Source of the DNA: Desulfovibrio sp. TomC
GTDB lineage: Bacteria; Desulfobacterota; Desulfovibrionia; Desulfovibrionales; Desulfovibrionaceae
Reading direction: 5' to 3'
Assembly (NCBI RefSeq): GCF_000801335.2
Contig: NZ_JSEH01000020.1
Span: 1-64,000, forward strand
DNA length: 64,000 nt
A program made the translations under genes and the position numbers. Under the pieces are notes generated by a model. It did not search any database. It had not been told where the DNA came from and worked only from the letters and a program-made list of their open reading frames with translations. Of the stretch, positions 37,070-46,983 are shown one piece after another. Position 1 is the first letter of the stretch, and the number at the start of each line of letters is the position of its first letter.

Positions 37070-37933
37070 TTAGGAACCGCAAAACTCCCCAAGCATGCTG
37101 TAAAACTCGCCGGGCATGGCCTGCATGAGAAAATGACAGTCCGTGGGAAAGGGGCGCATGGGAATGTCGTGTTCGCCAAGGAAGGCCAGGGTTTCCGGGG
37201 CCACGTCCCGGCCATAGGCGTAGAGTTTGGGGATGGTCAGGGCGCACAGGGCCTCGCCGGCGGCGTGGCTCCATTTGCCGGGCAGGGACCGGGCCGTGCG
37301 GCGAACGGCCATCACGGTCTGCAAAAAAGCCTCTTCCCGACAGAAGCGCAACGAGGCATAGTAATGCCGACAAAAAGGGAACCGGCCGAGGTAGTCGCGG
37401 AAAATGGTCTGTTCCCGAAACTCGGCGTACCACTCGTCAAAACGCCCGGACAAGCGGGCCGCCTCGGCATGGGCGGAAACAAACGCCCCGAAGCGCGTGA
37501 CCGAAGCTTCGGCCAGGACCAGCCCGGCCACTTCGCCGGGCGCCGCGTCGCGGCAGAAAAAGATGGCCGGGATGCCGCCCACGGAATGGCCGACGAGATA
37601 CAGCCGGCTGGGGCGCAGGCCATGCTGCTCGCCCAGATGGGCCAGCACGTCGCGCACGCGCCGGGTTGCCGCCTCCATGGAATAGTCCAGGGCAGCGGCA
37701 GAGCCGCCGTGCCCGGCCATGTCCGGAACGATGAGGCTGACATCGGCCAGATACCGGGTGGCAAAGGCGTCCTCGAAGGCCAGACGCGAATCGCCCAGGC
37801 CATGCAAGAAGACCACGGCCGGGGCACGCCCCTCGGCAACGCGGGCCGTGACATGTACCGATGCGTCAAAGGTCGGGACAAGCAGATCGAGCGGCTGCCC
37901 GCCGCGCCGGCCAAAGGAGATCGTTCTCGCCAT
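37070..37933 (-). CDS. Alpha/beta hydrolase
   Basis: A 287-residue cytoplasmic hydrolase. The oxyanion region is VVFLHGLGDSRLAFEDAF, the nucleophile elbow YLVGHSVGGIPAIFF gives Ser, and late segments include a catalytic-type Asp (AYGRDVAPETLAFLGEHDI) and a His in FPTDCHFLMQAMPGEF. The lid is long (~130-220) and holds several aromatic residues and cysteines. The family covers esterases, lipases and dehalogenases, so the substrate is not predictable. It is upstream of the AMMECR1 gene on the same strand, 80 bases away, and may share its transcript. Confidence 0.88.
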   Translation of the reverse strand: MARTISFGRRGGQPLDLLVPTFDASVHVTARVAEGRAPAVVFLHGLGDSRLAFEDAFATRYLADVSLIVPDMAGHGGSAAALDYSMEAATRRVRDVLAHLGEQHGLRPSRLYLVGHSVGGIPAIFFCRDAAPGEVAGLVLAEASVTRFGAFVSAHAEAARLSGRFDEWYAEFREQTIFRDYLGRFPFCRHYYASLRFCREEAFLQTVMAVRRTARSLPGKWSHAAGEALCALTIPKLYAYGRDVAPETLAFLGEHDIPMRPFPTDCHFLMQAMPGEFYSMLGEFCGS

Positions 37934-38056
37934 GATCGTAACCCAAACCTCACTTGATCTGACAGATAAATTACAATATTTAAGCTATTTGTACTCTTTG
38001 TCGCCCCGCCTGCGGGCCGTATCTGCCGCAACTCCTAACCGACAAAGGCGGTTTCC

Positions 38057-39832
38057 ATGAAGCTCTCCATTTCGGCGCGCCTTGTTCTCGGCTTTGGCCT
38101 CGTGCTCGCGGCCATGACCACCGGGGCGTTAGTCATGACCTTTTCCCTGGATGCCGTAAAGGATCGCGCCCTGACTCTCCGTACCCAAAACCTGCCCCTG
38201 GCCGACGAAGCGGCCCATATGCAATTTACAGCCGTCAACGTGCAGCAATTGTTCACAGACGTCGCTGCTACAGGCCATGAGGACGGCTTCGCCGATGCCG
38301 AAAAGGAGGCCAAGGCCTTCCGCGCCGGCGTGACCAAATTCCAGGATCTGGCCGCCCGTAGCGGCAACGCGGCTTTGCATCAGCAACTTGCGGCCGTCGC
38401 TCGGGATTTTGAAGCCATGTACGAGGCCGGCAAGCTCATGGCCAGGGTGTACGTCAAGGACGGCCGGGAAGCGGGCAATGCGGCAATGGCCGATTTTGAC
38501 GCCCGGACCGAGGCCTTGTCGGCCAGCATTGAGCCGCTCAAGGCCGCCCAGTTCAAGGAAACCGATACCCAGGTAACAGCCGTGGTGGACGCCCTGGCCT
38601 CGAACCTCCGCCTGCAATACGGTCTGGTGGGCCTTTCCCTGGCCATCTGCATCCTCTCGGCCTGGCTGGTTTCCCGCAGCATCCGTCGGCAACTCGGGGC
38701 CGAGCCCTGGCAGGTGGCGGCCGTGGCCCAGGATGTGGCGGCCGGACGCTTTGATGCGGTGCAAAAAACTTGCGCAGCCATCGGCTGCGACACCGGCGTG
38801 ATGGCCGACATGGCCGCCATGTCGGAAACGTTGCGCGAGTCCTTTGCCTCCGTCGAAACCCAGAAGGCAGCGGCCGAAGCCAAAACCGAGGAGGCTGAGG
38901 GCCATCGCCGCCGGGCCGAAGAAGCCATGGGACAGGCCGAGCAGGCCCGTCTGGCCGGCATGGCCGAAGCGGCCGACCGCCTGGAGGACCTGGCCGACGC
39001 CGTGGCCCGGGCCGGCAATGCCCTGACCGACCGCGTGGCCCAGGTCAACCGCGGCACTACCCGCCAGCATGAACGCACCACCGACACGGCCACGGCCATG
39101 GAGGAAATGAACGCCACCGTGGCTGAAGTGGCCCAAAACGCCGAACGCGCCTCCGAAAGCGCCCAGGCGGCCCGGGAAGGCGCGCGGGAAGGACTGGCCG
39201 CAACCGACGAGGTGGCCCGTTCCATTGACCGGGTGCGCCAACTCTCGGCCGGCCTGAAAACCAGCCTCGACGCCCTGGGCGAACGGGCCAAAGGCATCTC
39301 CAGCATTCTTGGGGTCATTTCCGATATTGCCGACCAGACCAACCTGCTGGCCTTAAATGCCGCCATCGAGGCGGCCCGGGCCGGGGATGCCGGCCGCGGG
39401 TTCGCCGTGGTGGCCGACGAGGTGCGCAAACTGGCCGAAAAGACCATGCAGGCCACGAGTGAGGTGGCCTCGGTGGTTTCGGCCATTGACAACGGCGTGC
39501 GCGACAACATGGCCGGCATGGACGCGGCGGGAACGGCCGTGGCCGACACCACCCGGCTGGCTGAAAATGCCGGCCAGTCCCTGCGCCACATTGTGACCAT
39601 GGCCGAGACAACCACCGAAGAGGTGCGTTCCATTGCCTCTGCCTCGCAGCAGCAGGCCACGGCCTCGGAAGAGATCAACCGCGCCCTGGCCGACATCAGC
39701 CTCATCGCCGAGGAGACCGCCCAGGGCATGACCGAAGCCGGGACGGAACTGGAGCGCCTGTCGGAGTCGGCCTCGCAACTGGCCGCGCTCATTGACGGGT
39801 TGCGCCAGGAATCCGCCGCTCTGCCCCGCTGA
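38057..39832 (+). CDS. Methyl-accepting chemotaxis protein
   Basis: A 591-residue transmembrane receptor. TM1 is near 8-30 ([20 protein letters not shown]) and TM2 near 190-212 ([20 protein letters not shown]); between them lies a mostly helical periplasmic sensor of ~160 residues of the four-helix type. The cytoplasmic part has a long coiled coil and the invariant hairpin tip [20 protein letters not shown] followed by [20 protein letters not shown]. It would bind CheW/CheA and control flagellar motion. No obvious CheR-tethering pentapeptide is seen at the C-terminus. It stands alone and ends at a strong bidirectional terminator shared with another chemoreceptor gene. Confidence 0.95.
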   Translation: MKLSISARLVLGFGLVLAAMTTGALVMTFSLDAVKDRALTLRTQNLPLADEAAHMQFTAVNVQQLFTDVAATGHEDGFADAEKEAKAFRAGVTKFQDLAARSGNAALHQQLAAVARDFEAMYEAGKLMARVYVKDGREAGNAAMADFDARTEALSASIEPLKAAQFKETDTQVTAVVDALASNLRLQYGLVGLSLAICILSAWLVSRSIRRQLGAEPWQVAAVAQDVAAGRFDAVQKTCAAIGCDTGVMADMAAMSETLRESFASVETQKAAAEAKTEEAEGHRRRAEEAMGQAEQARLAGMAEAADRLEDLADAVARAGNALTDRVAQVNRGTTRQHERTTDTATAMEEMNATVAEVAQNAERASESAQAAREGAREGLAATDEVARSIDRVRQLSAGLKTSLDALGERAKGISSILGVISDIADQTNLLALNAAIEAARAGDAGRGFAVVADEVRKLAEKTMQATSEVASVVSAIDNGVRDNMAGMDAAGTAVADTTRLAENAGQSLRHIVTMAETTTEEVRSIASASQQQATASEEINRALADISLIAEETAQGMTEAGTELERLSESASQLAALIDGLRQESAALPR

Positions 39833-39845
39833 TCGTCAGGCATGA

Positions 39846-39879
39846 AAAAGCCCGGACCGCCATGGCGATCCGGGCTTTT
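39846..39879. terminator. Bidirectional terminator between two chemoreceptor genes
   Basis: AAAAGCCCGGA pairs with TCCGGGCTTTT around a short interior. A T-rich run follows on both strands (TTTTCTTGTTTT on plus; the matching A run gives T on minus), so it serves both convergent genes. Confidence 0.9.
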
Positions 39880-39895
39880 CTTGTTTTACGGGAAG

Positions 39896-42229
39896 CTAGT
39901 TGACGCCGCGTTCGAGGAAGAACGGCGCATATTTCTGGTCCGTGCCCTTGATATGGCCGACCAGCCAGTTCTTGAGAAAGTTCATGATCTCGGTGGTGAC
40001 TGCCGCCCGGTTTTCCCGGAAGTCGTTGCCAAAGGCAATGACTTTGTCCACGAAGGTCGTGTGCTCTTTGCGGTGGTTGAGATACCCCGGATATTTGTAC
40101 TTCTCCATGAGCTTTTCCTCGTAGCCGAAGTGTTCCACCGTGTAATTTCCCAGCTCCTCGATGATGGCCTGCAACTGGGCTTTGCCCTTGCCCGTGCGCA
40201 TGGCCTCGTGGAGATCGCAAATCATGCGCACCAGGACCTGATGCTGGCGGTCGACCTCACTTAAGCCTGTGGCCAGGGACTCGTCCCATTGGAGCAGCGC
40301 CACGCCGGAGCCGGCGGGCTTGGCGGCCGAAGCGGCGCGCGATTTGGCCGAGGGAGCCGGACGGGCAGCGGCAAGCGGACGTGCCGGCGGCAAGGCCTTG
40401 GCCGTCGTCGATCGGGACGCTGCCAGGGCCTTGACCGGGGTCGGCCGGGCAGCGGGCAGCGCCTTGGCTACGGCAGTCGAACGCGACCGGGAGACGGCCA
40501 GGGACCGGACCGGGGCCGAGGCATCGCCGGTCATCTGGCGGATGACGGCGTCGAGTTCGCTTGACAGTTCGGTCATGGCGGCCAGGGCCTCAGCGGCGAC
40601 GCCTGTGCCTTCGGCTGTTTCCCCGGCGATGGCGTTAACCTCCTCCACGGCCCGGTTGATTTCCTCGGAAGTGGCGGACTGTTCCTCGGAAGCCGTGGCA
40701 ATGGACTCCACCTGGGTGGACGTGGCCTCAACGATGCCGACGATTTCATCCATGAAACGTCCGGAATCGGCAGCCGCCCGGGTACTCTCTTCGATGCCGG
40801 TGGCGGCGGATTCGACAGCGGCGATATTTTCCCGGGCCTGTCCCTGGATGGAAACAACGGCATCGCCAACCTCTTTGGTGGCGGTCATGGTCTTTTCGGC
40901 CAGCTTGCGCACCTCGTCGGCCACCACGGCGAACCCGCGGCCGGCATCCCCGGCCCGGGCCGCCTCGATGGCGGCATTTAAGGCCAGCAGGTTGGTCTGA
41001 TCGGCAATGTCGGAAATGACGTTCATGATATGCCCGATGCTGTCGGCCTGCTGGCCAAGCCGGGTCATGGACTCCTTGAGTTCCAGGATGCGCTGGCGGA
41101 TGGATTCGATGGACTCAACGGCCGAGCGGACCCCGCGTGCGCCGATGACGGCCTTGTCTTTGGCCTCGACGGCGCTGGAGGCGGCGCTGGAGGCGTTTCG
41201 AGCCACTTCGAGCACCGTGGCGTTCATCTCTTCCATGGCGGTCGCCGTGTCCATCATGCGGTCGCGCTGCTGCTGCGCCCCCTGGCCCACGTGCTCGATC
41301 TGGCCCAGCAGACCGGCCGACTGTTCCATGACGCTGTCGGAAATGGCCCGGGCCTTGTCAGCCCCCTCATTGAGGCGGGCCAACAGCTCGGCCGTGCGGT
41401 TCTCCTGTTCCCTGGCCTCGGCCAGGGCACGATCGGCATCGGCGGCATGGCGTTCGGCCTCAAGACTTTTTTCGCCCACCTCGGCCACTTTGGCCTCAAG
41501 CGAGGCCACCATGCGGGCCAGGGCCTCGCGCAGGACGAGCAGTTCCGGCGGATAGGCGCCGGCAGCCACGGCCTTGAGATTGCCGCCGGCCACAGCGTCG
41601 GCATAGGCCTGGAGCCGGGACAACGGCTGCCGCAAGGTGCGGCCAAGCATGAAAAGCACCCCAAAAAAGACCAAAACGCAAAGGACCATCCCGCCAGCCT
41701 GGATGGTCATGAGCGTGGCCACGGCGTCTTCGGTTTCGGCCTGCAACCGGGCCACGGCCTTGTCCTGAGCCGTCACCAGGGCTTCGGAAGCGGCGACGAG
41801 GCGATCCGCCGAACTCCCGTCGCCCTTGGCCAAAATGGTTTCGACCTCTGTTTCAAAGGGCTTGGCCAACCGGCCCGCCTCATCCAGCAGCGTTCCAACC
41901 TCCCGGCTGGGGGGCTCAATGGTAAACGTCTTGCCGCTGGTATAGGCGCCGCCTTTGGCCAAAAGCGTCTGGGTGGCGGTAAATGCCGAAAGGGTCTTGC
42001 GAATGTCCGACGCCAGGGTTTCAGCAGCGGCCCCGCCCTTGGCCTGGTGGGCATAGGCCAGGACATTCTTGGCGATTTTTTGCACCTGCATCCGCTGCCG
42101 GCCGGCCAGGTTGATCACCAGCCCGTCCGTTTTCTGCTGGCTGGTAATGGACCAGGTGGCCCCGAACATCAGGAGAACAACGAGAAAAAGGATACCAAGC
42201 GAACCGAGTATCTGGGCACGAATGCTCAT
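39896..42229 (-). CDS. Chemoreceptor with C-terminal hemerythrin domain (DcrH-like)
   Basis: A 777-residue receptor. TM1 is near 8-28, followed by a PilJ-type periplasmic domain opening [20 protein letters not shown], then TM2 (~165-185) and HAMP. The signalling hairpin is [21 protein letters not shown] low-complexity Ala/Pro/Arg/Ser/Lys linker of ~60 residues joins it to a bacteriohemerythrin domain (~645-770) with the di-iron ligands in [49 protein letters not shown] and [10 protein letters not shown]. The design matches DcrH of Desulfovibrio vulgaris, which senses oxygen through hemerythrin. AAGGAG precedes ATG 42229. It would direct movement away from or toward oxygen. Confidence 0.95.
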   Translation of the reverse strand: MSIRAQILGSLGILFLVVLLMFGATWSITSQQKTDGLVINLAGRQRMQVQKIAKNVLAYAHQAKGGAAAETLASDIRKTLSAFTATQTLLAKGGAYTSGKTFTIEPPSREVGTLLDEAGRLAKPFETEVETILAKGDGSSADRLVAASEALVTAQDKAVARLQAETEDAVATLMTIQAGGMVLCVLVFFGVLFMLGRTLRQPLSRLQAYADAVAGGNLKAVAAGAYPPELLVLREALARMVASLEAKVAEVGEKSLEAERHAADADRALAEAREQENRTAELLARLNEGADKARAISDSVMEQSAGLLGQIEHVGQGAQQQRDRMMDTATAMEEMNATVLEVARNASSAASSAVEAKDKAVIGARGVRSAVESIESIRQRILELKESMTRLGQQADSIGHIMNVISDIADQTNLLALNAAIEAARAGDAGRGFAVVADEVRKLAEKTMTATKEVGDAVVSIQGQARENIAAVESAATGIEESTRAAADSGRFMDEIVGIVEATSTQVESIATASEEQSATSEEINRAVEEVNAIAGETAEGTGVAAEALAAMTELSSELDAVIRQMTGDASAPVRSLAVSRSRSTAVAKALPAARPTPVKALAASRSTTAKALPPARPLAAARPAPSAKSRAASAAKPAGSGVALLQWDESLATGLSEVDRQHQVLVRMICDLHEAMRTGKGKAQLQAIIEELGNYTVEHFGYEEKLMEKYKYPGYLNHRKEHTTFVDKVIAFGNDFRENRAAVTTEIMNFLKNWLVGHIKGTDQKYAPFFLERGVN

Positions 42230-42332
42230 CTGGATGTCTCCTTGGCCCTGGTGCGGCACTGCAAACAACAGGCGTTCGCCAGGGTCCTTTTCTTCGAGCA
42301 CGAGGCCACGGCCAAGTCAATGGTCATTTTAG

Positions 42333-43118
42333 TTACCGAAATAATGATGTTCCGGTCGAAAGAATCTGCTCCAGTTCGGCATCGCGCAGGGATAGCCGCC
42401 TGCGCAGGCGCACGATCTCATCGCCGGGATCGAACAGCGGGTAATCACTGCCAAAAAGGATGCGGTCCCGGGGATGGCCGTCGAAAATGCGCTGCAAGGT
42501 ATCGTCGTCGATGAAAGCCAGAGTACTGGAGGTATCAATATAGACATTTTTTCCGACAAGGTGCTCCACAGCATACTGCCAGTGGAGATACCCGCCCATA
42601 TGGGCCGCGATGACGGTGAGATCTGGAAAATCCCGCACAATGGCCGCCACCTTGGCCGGGCAGGAGTTATTTTCCTCGGGCGGCAGGCGGTCGCCGACAT
42701 GGAGCATGACGACGAAACGACCGGACAGGGCATCGAAAATCGGCCACAGCTTGCGGTCATCCAGGCGAAACCCCTGAAAATCGGCGTGAAACTTGATGCC
42801 CTTGATGCCGTTTCGCCACAACCGGTCGAGTTCCCGCTCGAAATCGGGATAGTCCGGATGCAGCGTCCCAAAGCTCAATATTGCAGCGTGTTCCCGGTTG
42901 ATGCCAATGGCCCAGTTGTTGGCCGGCACCACTTGCGCCGGAGCTGTGGCTGCGTTGTGGACCACCACCCGGTCCAGGCCGGCCCGCTTGGCCCGGGCCA
43001 GCAGATCGTCAATCTGACCGGTGCCGACCGGGGCAATGCCGTAATGGTTCTCAAGCTGGGCCAGGACCTTGTCCGCGATTTTCGGATGATAGGCGTGCGT
43101 ATGGATATCTATGAACAT
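42333..43118 (-). CDS. Amidohydrolase family 2 (TIM-barrel) protein
   Basis: A 261-residue cytoplasmic metal hydrolase. The HxH metal site is MFIDIHTHAYHPKIA, later ligands are in GIKFHADFQGFRL, VVMLHVGD and VIAAHMGGYLHWQ, and the metal-binding Asp is in ILFGSDYPLFDPGDE. The fold and size match the ACMSD/uronate-type amidohydrolase_2 family, which includes decarboxylases and lactonases. The substrate cannot be predicted. The gene follows the acyl-CoA thioesterase gene by 30 bases on the same strand. The ribosome site ahead of ATG 43118 is poor. Confidence 0.88.
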   Translation of the reverse strand: MFIDIHTHAYHPKIADKVLAQLENHYGIAPVGTGQIDDLLARAKRAGLDRVVVHNAATAPAQVVPANNWAIGINREHAAILSFGTLHPDYPDFERELDRLWRNGIKGIKFHADFQGFRLDDRKLWPIFDALSGRFVVMLHVGDRLPPEENNSCPAKVAAIVRDFPDLTVIAAHMGGYLHWQYAVEHLVGKNVYIDTSSTLAFIDDDTLQRIFDGHPRDRILFGSDYPLFDPGDEIVRLRRRLSLRDAELEQILSTGTSLFR

Positions 43119-43148
43119 AGGAGATTCTGCAAGGAAAGGGAGGAAGGG

Positions 43149-43583
43149 TTAGGCGGAGAAGAGGCCGCGCAGCCAATCCGGAACGGCCATGGGCCGTCCG
43201 TCGGTGGACGTGCAGGCATGCACGGTCTCGCCGGCCGCCAGGAGCGTTGCTGCCTCCGGCGGGCCAAAGACCTGATAAACGAAGGTAACCGAAGCCCGGC
43301 CCCAGGCGGCAACAGCCGCCCGGACCGTGATGTCCTCGTCGTAGCGGGCCGGCCGCACGTAACGAACGGCCATGTCGCGCACCGGCAGCCAGACGCCGCG
43401 TGCTTCCACCTCGGCGTAGCTCATGCCGCGTTCACGGATAAACCGTCCCCTGGCCTGTTCGAACCAGTGGGGATAATGGCCGTAATAGGCATAGCCCATG
43501 CGGTCGGTCTCGCCGTAGGACACGGTGAGCCGAAGCCTTGTGTCGGGGGTTGGAAAGTCCTCGGGTTTGAGGATGACGGCCAC
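43149..43583 (-). CDS. Acyl-CoA thioesterase, YbgC/4HBT family
   Basis: A 144-residue hot-dog fold protein. The catalytic region is VSYGETDRMGYAYYGHYPHW, with the Asp of the 4HBT family in TDRMG and the family tyrosines following, then FEQARGRFIRERGMSYAEVE. Later segments VRDMAVRYVRPARYDEDITV and ASVTFVYQVF complete the domain. These enzymes cleave short-chain or aromatic acyl-CoA. The start is a GTG at 43583, eight bases after the ApgM stop; no ATG in range covers the domain. It is in a run of minus-strand genes with ApgM and the amidohydrolase. Confidence 0.88.
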   Translation of the reverse strand: MAVILKPEDFPTPDTRLRLTVSYGETDRMGYAYYGHYPHWFEQARGRFIRERGMSYAEVEARGVWLPVRDMAVRYVRPARYDEDITVRAAVAAWGRASVTFVYQVFGPPEAATLLAAGETVHACTSTDGRPMAVPDWLRGLFSA

Positions 43584-43590
43584 GGCGGTC

Positions 43591-44799
43591 TCAGCCCCTG
43601 GCCCAGGCCGTCGCCTGGGGCAACAGCGTATGCCCGGGTTCGACGAGCAGGCCCGTTTTCGCGGCTTCCCGTTCGCTAAAGGCCGTAGCCCCGTTGGCGG
43701 CGATGCCCTGCTTCCAGAACACAAACGGCACCGGGTCGCTGGTGTGGGTGCGAATGGCAATGGGCGTCGGGTGGTCGCAGGCGATGACAAAGGCGGCTTG
43801 ATCCCCCAGGGCCTCGAGCATGGGGACCACCACCCGGGCATCGAACCGGGCAATGGCCTCGGTCTTGGCCGCTGCGTCGCCGCCATGGCCGCACTCGTCC
43901 GGGGCCTCGACATGGACGAACACGAAGTCCCCTCTTTCCAGATAGGCCAAGGCGGCTGCGACCTTGCCCTCGTAGTTGGTATCAAGGAGTCCCGTGGCTC
44001 CGGGCACCTCCAGGACGTCCATGCCGGCCGCCCGGCCCAGACCCTTGACCAGATCCACCGCCGAGACCACGGCCCCGCGAAGCCCGAAGGCGGCGGCAAA
44101 ATCCGGCAATGCGAGCGCCCGGCCCTGGCCCCAGGGCCACACGGCATTGGCCTTGCTGCCATTGCCGTTCCCAGCCAGAAGACGTGCGGCGCAAGTGACG
44201 AATTCCCACAAGGCCGGCACGTTTTGCAACGCTGCGATATCCGGGGCAATCCCCTGGTCAGTGATATCATGGGGCGGGCGCACAAAAACCGTGGCTTCCT
44301 CCCGTCCCGCCGCACCCTTGGCCACCAGCAGATGGCGGTACTGCACCCCGGGATGGAGTTCGTACCCGGCCGGCAGGCAGGACTCGGCAAGCTTGTTGAC
44401 CAACCCGGTGGAAACAGCCGTGTCAATATGCCCGGCACTGTAATCGCGCATGAGCCCAGACTCGGCAAATTCGCTCACCGTCACGGTGTTGAGCCGAAAG
44501 ACCACATCGTCGGCCGACAGAGCCAAACCCAACGCCGCCGCCTCAATGGGACCGCGCCCGGTATGGTGGCTGGCCGGATCAAAGCCCAAAAGCGACATGT
44601 TGGCCACATCCGACCCGGGAGCCATACCGGTTGGCACGGTGCGGCAAAGGCCGACCCGCCCCGATCGGGCCAACCGGTCCATGGCCGGCGTATGAGCGGC
44701 CTCCATGGGCGTGCGCCCGCCCAAGGCGGAAATCGGCAGGTCGCCCATGCCGTCGGCGATGAGGAAGACGAGCTTGGGGGAGGTAGAGGAGATGGACAT
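43591..44799 (-). CDS. apgM: ApgM-family protein: phosphoglycerate mutase-like, possible homoserine kinase
   Basis: A 402-residue alkaline-phosphatase-fold protein. KLVFLIADGMGDLPISALGG holds the metal-binding Asp, TGMAPGSDVANMSLLGFDPA the nucleophile Ser, and later metal ligands are in VHVEAPDECGHGGD and VIACDHPTPIAIRTHTSDPV. This is the archaeal-type cofactor-independent phosphoglycerate mutase family (COG3635). Members found beside hom in Desulfovibrio-type genomes have been linked to homoserine phosphorylation (my recollection of published genetic work). Here hom lies 900 bases upstream on the same strand, with a terminator and a DJ-1 gene between. Both roles stay open. The GGAGG ahead of ATG 44799 belongs to a dispersed repeat. 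Confidence 0.88.
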   Translation of the reverse strand: MSISSTSPKLVFLIADGMGDLPISALGGRTPMEAAHTPAMDRLARSGRVGLCRTVPTGMAPGSDVANMSLLGFDPASHHTGRGPIEAAALGLALSADDVVFRLNTVTVSEFAESGLMRDYSAGHIDTAVSTGLVNKLAESCLPAGYELHPGVQYRHLLVAKGAAGREEATVFVRPPHDITDQGIAPDIAALQNVPALWEFVTCAARLLAGNGNGSKANAVWPWGQGRALALPDFAAAFGLRGAVVSAVDLVKGLGRAAGMDVLEVPGATGLLDTNYEGKVAAALAYLERGDFVFVHVEAPDECGHGGDAAAKTEAIARFDARVVVPMLEALGDQAAFVIACDHPTPIAIRTHTSDPVPFVFWKQGIAANGATAFSEREAAKTGLLVEPGHTLLPQATAWARG

Positions 44800-44808
44800 G
44801 CGGGGAGG

Positions 44809-44860
44809 TGCCTCCGGCGGCCAGAGAGAACCTTTTTGAAAAAAAGTTTCTCTCTGGACT
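44809..44860. repeat. Dispersed hairpin repeat copy between pfpI-like and apgM genes
   Basis: The constant arm GCCTCCGGCGG (44810-44820) adjoins the hairpin CCAGAGAGAA (44821-44830) / TTCTCTCTGG (44848-44857) with an AT-rich loop, then ACTCTC. On the minus strand it can act as a terminator-like hairpin for the DJ-1/PfpI gene, while its GGAGG is the best ribosome site for apgM. Confidence 0.7.
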
Positions 44861-44900
44861 CTCTTCAAAAACTTTTAACGGGCTTGACCGCGCAAACAGG

Positions 44901-45521
44901 TCAATAACGCCGCCGATTGTCAGTACGATACGGATATTCCATGTGTCGGGCCGTGGCCTGGGCGACGGCCTGGCCGTAATACTGCGCAACGATCCGAAAG
45001 GCCAGATCAATGCCGGCAGAAATGCCGGCCGACGTCAGGATGCGGCCGTCCGTGACCACATGGGAGTCGTCGTCGACCGTAATGGCCGGGAACAGGTCGC
45101 GCATCCATTGCAGGGAGGCAAAGTGGGTGGTGGCGCGTTTTCCGTCGAGCAGTCCGGCCTTGCCCAGCAGCATGGAGCCGGTGCACACCCCGGCCAGGGT
45201 CTCCACCCGGCTGCCGACGGTTCGCAGCCAATCAATGAGCGGCGCATTGTTGATGTGCGTCCGCACCCCCAGGCCGCCAGGGACGAGGAGCACGTCGGGC
45301 AACGGACAATCGGCAAGAAGCGTATCCGGCAAAAAACGCGGTCCGTTGGCGCAGACCACCGGCTCCAGCGTCTCGGCCGCCAGCACGATCTCAAAGGGCG
45401 ACGGGTCTTCCCGACGACGGGCTGCATCCAGACGGCAAGCGGACAGGACTTCGTAGGGACCACAGAAATCGAGCAGTTCCACGCCTGGGAAAATGAGGAT
45501 CGCTACTTTTTTTCGAACCAT
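44901..45521 (-). CDS. DJ-1/PfpI family protein
   Basis: A 206-residue single-domain protein. It opens VRKKVAILIFPGVELLDFCG, and the nucleophile elbow is LAGVCTGSMLLGKAGLLDGK, with Cys in AGVCTGS, followed by THFASLQWMRDLFP carrying the usual His-like partner. Glu in FPGVELLDFCGPYEV is at the position that activates the cysteine. The family contains chaperone/deglycase-like proteins, proteases and isonitrile hydratases; this branch resembles the N-terminal part of GlxA-type regulators but has no DNA-binding domain. ATG 45521 has AGGGG upstream. It sits between hom and apgM on the minus strand. Confidence 0.85.
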   Translation of the reverse strand: MVRKKVAILIFPGVELLDFCGPYEVLSACRLDAARRREDPSPFEIVLAAETLEPVVCANGPRFLPDTLLADCPLPDVLLVPGGLGVRTHINNAPLIDWLRTVGSRVETLAGVCTGSMLLGKAGLLDGKRATTHFASLQWMRDLFPAITVDDDSHVVTDGRILTSAGISAGIDLAFRIVAQYYGQAVAQATARHMEYPYRTDNRRRY

Positions 45522-45625
45522 GTCGGCCCCTGCCCCGAATCTGGGAATTGTCGCCAAACCAGACGAGCCGTAAGCGTCACTCCGGCCTGTTGCGCCCTAT
45601 GGCTTGCGAGGCGTCCGGATCAAGA

Positions 45626-45668
45626 GAAAAAGCCCGCGCCGGCTGGGACCGGGTCCGGCCGACGCGGG
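45626..45668 (-). terminator. Intrinsic terminator of the aminotransferase-hom operon
   Basis: CCCGCGCCGGC (45633-45643) pairs with GCCGACGCGGG (45658-45668), allowing one G-U, and is followed on the minus strand by CTTTTTCTC. It lies 14 bases after the hom stop. Confidence 0.85.
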
Positions 45669-45681
45669 ATGTCATGAGCCG

Positions 45682-46983
45682 CTACAACACCCGGAAATGG
45701 ACGGTGCCGGGTTTGATAAAAGCCATGGCGCCGGTGTCGGTCAACACGCCGGTGATGGCCCGGTTGGCGGCCTCGTGGGTCAAAAACACGATGGACACAT
45801 AGCCGTCCTCGGGCTCGCCCTTCTGCACGGCCTGGCGGATGGACACGCCGTGCTCGCCCATGGACTTGGAGATGGCGGCCATGACCCCGGGCTGATCCTT
45901 GACCGTGAAATGGATATAATGCGGGCTGATGAAATCATCGGGATCGACCAGCTCGGCCTCGGGCAACGGTTCGGTGCGAAAGCCGGTGTTGTTGGGGATC
46001 ATGCCTTCCCGGGCCAGGGCCAGGACATCGGCCAGGACGGCGCTGGCCGTGGGCAGATCGCCGGCCCCCTTGCCGTGGAGCATGATGGGGCCGGAGGCGT
46101 CGCCCTCGACGCGCACGGCATTAAAGGCCCCCTTGACGCTGGCCAGCAGGAATTCCTCGTGGACGAGCATGGGCCACACCCCTGCGGCCAGACGGCCGTC
46201 CAGGTCACGGACCTGCCCGATGAGCTTTATGGCATAGCCGAACTCACGGGCAAAACGGATGTCTTCGGGCGTAACGGCGGTGATGCCTTCGACCGGCAGC
46301 TTGTCCAGGGGCAAATTGCGGCCGTAGGCCAGCCGAATGAGCACAATGAGCTTATGCGCCGCGTCGTAGCCCTGAATGTCCAGGGTCGGATCAGCCTCGG
46401 CATAGCCCAGATCCTGGGCCTTTTTGAGCGCCGCGGCAAAGGGCAGGCCCTTCTCGCTCATGCTGGATAAAATGTAGTTGGCCGTACCGTTTAGGATGCC
46501 GATGATGCTTTTGATGCGGTTGCCGGCCAAAGACGACTTGAGCGTCTCGACAATGGGCACGGCTCCGGCGCAACTGGCTTCGTAATACAGCCCCAGGCCC
46601 TTGGCCGCGGCCAGGGCGAAAAGCTCGGGACCACGCTTGGCCAACAGCGCCTTGTTGGCCGTGACCACATGCTTGCCGGCCGAGAGCGCTTTGTGGATGA
46701 GCGCAAAGGCCGCATCAATGCCGCCCATGAGTTCGACCACGATGTCGATGTCCGGGTCGGTGACCAGGGCCTCGGCATCGGTGGTAAGGACGACCTCGGG
46801 ACCAAGGGTCACGGCCCGGGGCTTGGCCAGGTCGCGCACGAGCACCGTTTTGACGGCGACCCCACGGCCGAGCCGGGCGCTGATCCACTCGGCGTTTTGC
46901 TGCAACACGGCCACGAGGCCGGACCCGACAGTCCCGAGTCCGGCCAGTCCAATACGAACGGGGGCGACAAGTGCTTCGTTCAT
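45682..46983 (-). CDS. hom: Homoserine dehydrogenase with C-terminal ACT domain
   Basis: A 433-residue enzyme that reduces aspartate semialdehyde to homoserine. The NAD(P) site is [20 protein letters not shown]; the catalytic region shows [51 protein letters not shown] and [17 protein letters not shown]. An ACT domain follows from ~350 ([20 protein letters not shown]), suggesting feedback control, usually by threonine. The ATG overlaps the stop of the aminotransferase gene as ATGA, so both are made together. A strong terminator follows. It provides the branch point to threonine and methionine. Confidence 0.97.
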   Translation of the reverse strand: MNEALVAPVRIGLAGLGTVGSGLVAVLQQNAEWISARLGRGVAVKTVLVRDLAKPRAVTLGPEVVLTTDAEALVTDPDIDIVVELMGGIDAAFALIHKALSAGKHVVTANKALLAKRGPELFALAAAKGLGLYYEASCAGAVPIVETLKSSLAGNRIKSIIGILNGTANYILSSMSEKGLPFAAALKKAQDLGYAEADPTLDIQGYDAAHKLIVLIRLAYGRNLPLDKLPVEGITAVTPEDIRFAREFGYAIKLIGQVRDLDGRLAAGVWPMLVHEEFLLASVKGAFNAVRVEGDASGPIMLHGKGAGDLPTASAVLADVLALAREGMIPNNTGFRTEPLPEAELVDPDDFISPHYIHFTVKDQPGVMAAISKSMGEHGVSIRQAVQKGEPEDGYVSIVFLTHEAANRAITGVLTDTGAMAFIKPGTVHFRVL

